This document shows, piece after piece, positions 61,566-64,000 of a DNA stretch of 64,000 nucleotides; position 1 is the stretch's first letter, and each line of letters starts with the position of its first letter. The DNA lies in the NCBI GenBank assembly GCA_041659525.1, contig JBAZYC010000001.1, forward strand, positions 186,001 through 250,000. The letters are read 5' to 3'. Made by a program: the position numbers and the translations under genes. The stretch comes from JAAZKV01 sp041659525. GTDB taxonomy: Archaea > Iainarchaeota > Iainarchaeia > Iainarchaeales > JAAZKV01. The notes beneath the pieces were generated by a model, which was given only the letters and a program-made list of their open reading frames with translations, searched no databases and had not been told where the DNA came from.

Positions 61566-62810
61566 TTACTTTTTAACATTTTTTTGCAAAATATTGATTT
61601 GTTTTTCCATTTGCCGCATTTTATTAAAGAATTCTTCGGGCGATTTCATATATTCAAGCAAAGCATTTTCCTTAACCTTATTTTCAAGCGCTTCTTTTTG
61701 TACCGTTTCAACATTTAGAGGCATTGCGCATCTAAAACAGTAAGATGCGTTTGGAGGATTCTTTTCATTGCAACGTGAGCAAACTTTGGGTTTGAGTTTG
61801 CTTTCTTTTATATCTTCTTTTGGTTTTAACCCGTTAACAGCTAGAATTGCATCATCAACATTTCGTCCAGACATGTGAACGTATCTTGCAGCCATGTCTG
61901 AGCTTTGAGTCCACCCGAAGTATTCTTTCATTTGTGCTTCGGTTAGTTTGTTTGCTAAATCTGTTGCTCTTGCGTGTCTGAATTGGTGAGCATTATGTTT
62001 TTTCTTTACTCCTGCTCTTTCGAAGGCTGTTTCAAGTATTTTCTTTACTCCGCTATAACTTAGTGCTTGTACATTTCCAAGTTCAAGCGGTCTTCCTTTT
62101 CCTTTGCTTGGGCGATTCATTAATTTGATCCAAAGTGGTGCGTCAGGATTGTCTTTCAAAGGATGCATATTCAACCAAGTAGAAAGATAATTTGTTGAAG
62201 AGACTAACGGAATTCTTCTTTGGCCAGTTTTCCCATTTACTTGAATTGAAGTTATTTGTTCCCCAAAATGAATGTCCTTTATTCGAAGCGGCAGTATTTC
62301 TCCAATTCTTCCACCAGATTCAAACAACATGAAAATTAAGCATTTGTCTCTTGGGCTTTGAGCATAACTAACAACTTTCAATAGTTCTTCTTCAGTGATT
62401 AAATCTTCAGGAAGTTGAGTATCATTTGGACTTTTTATTTTCAGCCACTTAATACAGTCAGGATAATATTCATCATTTCCTAATAACCACTTGTAAAATC
62501 TTTTCAAGACAGTTTTGTAATCAGCTTTTGTCCATGCAGCGTAGTCTTTGTTATTTTCTATTTTCGCAATCATCTTTTCGCAATCATTTTTTGTTGCTTC
62601 TCTAAATGGTTTATTATTTCCTTGTGAAATAAAACGAAGCACGATAACATTTTTTATTAATCTTATTTTTTTGATTCCTAAAGCTTGCATTGATGCAATG
62701 AAATTTTCAATGTCTTTCTTATCAGTAGAGGAAATTTTGCTTTCGTGTAGAGTTTTGAGTGCTGAATCAAGTCGTGCGTCACAGTAGTAAATGTCTTTGT
62801 GTTCAGCCAT
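61566..62810 (-). CDS. Tyrosine recombinase/integrase with C-terminal zinc ribbon and coiled coil (414 aa)
   Basis: A site-specific recombinase of the lambda-integrase/XerA family, which cuts and joins DNA through a tyrosine. A SAM-like core-binding domain fills about 20-125. The catalytic domain has Arg168 (ESGGRIGE), Lys194 (VNGKTG), His275-x-x-Arg278 (HQFRH) and nucleophile Tyr310 (ARYVHMSG). The second His is Trp300 (FGWTQ), a known variation. The C-terminus adds a four-Cys zinc ribbon (Cys344, 347, 358, 361) and a coiled coil (EEFFNKMRQMEKQINILQ). A TATA box at the right spacing gives a leaderless transcript. It lies 58 bases from the 3' end of tRNA-Tyr, the usual target of such enzymes, so it probably drives integration of the island. 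Confidence 0.9.
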   Translation of the reverse strand: MAEHKDIYYCDARLDSALKTLHESKISSTDKKDIENFIASMQALGIKKIRLIKNVIVLRFISQGNNKPFREATKNDCEKMIAKIENNKDYAAWTKADYKTVLKRFYKWLLGNDEYYPDCIKWLKIKSPNDTQLPEDLITEEELLKVVSYAQSPRDKCLIFMLFESGGRIGEILPLRIKDIHFGEQITSIQVNGKTGQRRIPLVSSTNYLSTWLNMHPLKDNPDAPLWIKLMNRPSKGKGRPLELGNVQALSYSGVKKILETAFERAGVKKKHNAHQFRHARATDLANKLTEAQMKEYFGWTQSSDMAARYVHMSGRNVDDAILAVNGLKPKEDIKESKLKPKVCSRCNEKNPPNASYCFRCAMPLNVETVQKEALENKVKENALLEYMKSPEEFFNKMRQMEKQINILQKNVKK

Positions 62811-62832
62811 AATTACTGCATGCGCAATTCAA

Positions 62833-62840
62833 TTTATAAA
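62833..62840 (-). promoter_or_regulatory. TATA box of the integrase gene
   Basis: TTTATAAA lies 23-30 bases before the ATG at 62810 on the minus strand, the spacing expected for a leaderless transcript. It sits between the integrase and the tRNA 3' end. Confidence 0.55.
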
Positions 62841-62864
62841 TAAAACGGAACTGCACTCCAGTAC

Positions 62865-62878
62865 TAATCCCCCCTCCC
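62865..62878. repeat. Candidate att site (right), 3' end of tRNA-Tyr
   Basis: TAATCCCCCCTCCC covers the tRNA discriminator, the 3' acceptor strand and the end of the T stem, plus three bases beyond. It is identical and in the same orientation as 52721-52734. Confidence 0.45.
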
Positions 62879-62982
62879 AGAATTGCACCGGGGATATCTC
62901 GGTTACCGCACCAGAAAGATTATTTCTTTCATGGGATTATAGATACTACAGCCGAGCGTTCTAGCTACTAAACTAAGGGGGG
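62868..62982 (-). tRNA. trnY: tRNA-Tyr (GTA anticodon) with a 42-base intron
   Basis: Read on the minus strand, the acceptor stem CCCCCCT pairs with AGGGGGG, followed by discriminator A; no CCA is encoded. The D stem is GTTT/GAAC. The anticodon stem is CTCGG/CCGAG with loop C-T-GTA-G and final A (anticodon at 62947-62949). The T arm is CCCGG-TGCAATT-CTGGG, with G in place of the usual T55. The intron (62904-62945) interrupts the loop after position 37, the canonical archaeal site, and contains a GAAAGA/TCTTTC hairpin. C1:G72 with A73 is the archaeal Tyr identity set. It gives a complete cloverleaf. A TATA-like CTTTAAAAAA about 50 bases upstream would serve as promoter. Confidence 0.92.
62904..62945 (-). 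other. tRNA-Tyr intron (42 bases)
   Basis: Inserted between positions 37 and 38 of the anticodon loop. It would be removed by the archaeal splicing endonuclease acting on a bulge-helix-bulge fold. The internal GAAAGA-AATAA-TCTTTC hairpin supports the folding. Confidence 0.85.
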
Positions 62983-63116
62983 ATAAGGAGCTTTGCTTTC
63001 TTGTCCTTAATTGAAATAGTGGCAGAGGAGTTTTTTAAAGGTTTTGAGTGGGTTTTTGAAGTAAAGTTTTTGGTTTTAGTTAAGTTGTTTTTTAAAAAAA
63101 ATAGAGTTTAAGAGAG

Positions 63117-64000
63117 TTATTTTTTCTTTTTCTTAGAATTAATTTTTTTCTTAGCTTTACCTGTAAAGCGATTAGCTTTAACTTCTTCTCTTTTTTTAAC
63201 AAATTTTGATATTACTATTGGCCAAATTAGGGTGATGAATATTCCTGCTGAAAAGAAAGTTATTTGAGCTATTATCCCAGTAAATACAAAGTAAGCTAGT
63301 GCTCCCATTACCCCAAATATTGCCGTTCCAAAGAATAGTATCACTATTTTTTGATTTGTTGTTTTTGCTCGCACCATTACTTCAGCGAGTTTTGTGTGTC
63401 TGTATATTGCGTATCCTAAAAAGTATCCAAGTAGAGCATATGCTCCGTAGTATTCAGAGGGAACAAATAAGTTGAATACTATTAGTGCTACAAAAAATAT
63501 TACTATTATGAATTCTTCTCTTATTTTTGAAATATGGAACTCTGTTTTGTTTATTTTTGCTTCAAATTTATAAACAACTAAAGCAATTATTGATCCTAAA
63601 AATAATCCAGCTATTACATCACTCAAATAATGTACCCCTAAGTACATTCTTGAGATTGCTGTTAGTAGTGCTAGTACTAATATTAAGTATTTGAAATTCT
63701 TTTTTATTTCTCTTGAAAGAAAAGCATAAACAGCAGCTATTCCTGCGATTGTTGAGTGTCCTGATGGAAAAGAAGATCCTACTACATTATCAAGAATCTT
63801 TATTCCTTCTGGTCTTGGTCTTGCAATAATGCTTTTGAATAACCCTGAAAAAAATGATCCTATTAGTAAGAGTGACATTACGGTGAAACTCTTTTTTTCT
63901 TTTCCCAACCAAAATAACCATGCCCCAAGAACGAACCAAGGAATTGGACTACCAAAATAAGTAATTATTTTGAAAAATAAATCTAAAAGATGGGTTGAGA
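63117..64000 (-). CDS. PAP2-family membrane phosphatase, 5'-truncated by the window edge
   Basis: An integral-membrane phosphatase of the type 2 phosphatidic acid phosphatase family, which removes phosphate from lipid or isoprenoid phosphates at the outer membrane face. The three motifs are present: KSIIARPRP, SSFPSGHST, and SRMYLGVHYLSDV. Several helices follow, plus a lysine-rich tail (GKAKKKINSKKKKK). A TTG at 63908 could open the frame, but the frame stays open upstream to the window edge and encodes typical N-terminal PAP2 sequence (KIITYFGSPIPWFVLGAWLF). The gene therefore starts beyond position 64000. Undecaprenyl- or dolichyl-phosphate recycling is a likely role; the substrate is not readable here. 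Confidence 0.88.
   Translation of the reverse strand, partial: STHLLDLFFKIITYFGSPIPWFVLGAWLFWLGKEKKSFTVMSLLLIGSFFSGLFKSIIARPRPEGIKILDNVVGSSFPSGHSTIAGIAAVYAFLSREIKKNFKYLILVLALLTAISRMYLGVHYLSDVIAGLFLGSIIALVVYKFEAKINKTEFHISKIREEFIIVIFFVALIVFNLFVPSEYYGAYALLGYFLGYAIYRHTKLAEVMVRAKTTNQKIVILFFGTAIFGVMGALAYFVFTGIIAQITFFSAGIFITLIWPIVISKFVKKREEVKANRFTGKAKKKINSKKKKK

Larger units (their letters stand above)
52721..62982. mobile_element. Candidate integrated element or accessory island at tRNA-Tyr
   Basis: A tyrosine recombinase gene lies directly beside the 3' end of tRNA-Tyr at the right boundary. TAATCCCCCCTCCC, which covers the tRNA 3' end (62865-62878), is repeated exactly and in the same orientation at 52721-52734. 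The genes between are mostly unrecognised membrane or small proteins plus regulators, and include an N-terminal motif common in mobile DNA. This is the layout of archaeal elements integrated in tRNA genes. The repeat is short and C-rich, so the left boundary is uncertain. Confidence 0.45.

Overview
The window looks like an archaeal chromosome segment, AT-rich, and probably from a small-genome (DPANN-type) lineage. The archaeal assignment rests on an intron-bearing tRNA-Tyr with a C1:G72 pair, an archaeal 20S proteasome beta subunit, the archaeal termination nuclease aCPSF1/FttA, an archaeosortase, and TATA boxes about 25 bases upstream of several start codons (leaderless-type promoters). The lineage is inferred from gene style only, because no 16S rRNA gene is present.

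Region 1 (1-37.5 kb, all minus strand) is a surface-protein locus. Reading along its strand, it holds an archaeosortase, four giant paralogous proteins of about 2460-2970 residues, a type IV pilin-like protein, a four-helix membrane protein, two small membrane proteins and the start of a third. The four giants fill about 33 kb, half the window. They share a short cytoplasmic N-terminal motif followed by one membrane helix, long runs of Ig-like/carboxypeptidase-regulatory-like domains, a cysteine/tryptophan module, and (in three of them) a pair of glycine-rich hydrophobic segments bracketing an insert that differs in each protein. I do not recognise this family as described; it is the best candidate for a new system. 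A type II/IV secretion ATPase reads away from the locus on the plus strand and may power assembly of the pilin-like protein.

Region 2 (37.6-44 kb) is housekeeping: the secretion ATPase, aCPSF1/FttA (with a three-copy 17-bp-spaced repeat upstream), the proteasome beta subunit, and two small proteins of unknown role.

Region 3 (44-52.7 kb) holds a modular surface protein of 1547 residues (alpha-toroid-like, Cys-rich repeats, beta-helix, GLUG repeats, C-terminal anchor). Divergent from it is a translationally coupled pair of paralogues that fuse a ribbon-helix-helix DNA-binding domain to a sugar-nucleotidyltransferase-like domain, with 10-bp repeats in the shared promoter. A pentein-fold amidinotransferase-like enzyme and a DUF1697 protein follow.

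Region 4 (about 52.7-62.9 kb) reads as an accessory island. A tyrosine recombinase lies directly next to the 3' end of tRNA-Tyr, and a 14-bp direct repeat of that tRNA end lies 10 kb away. Between them are unrecognised membrane and soluble proteins, small regulators, a protein with a mobile-DNA-associated N-terminal motif, and a Trypco2-like protein. A 32-bp GC-rich element follows two of the island genes. The window ends inside a PAP2 phosphatase gene that runs off the right edge.
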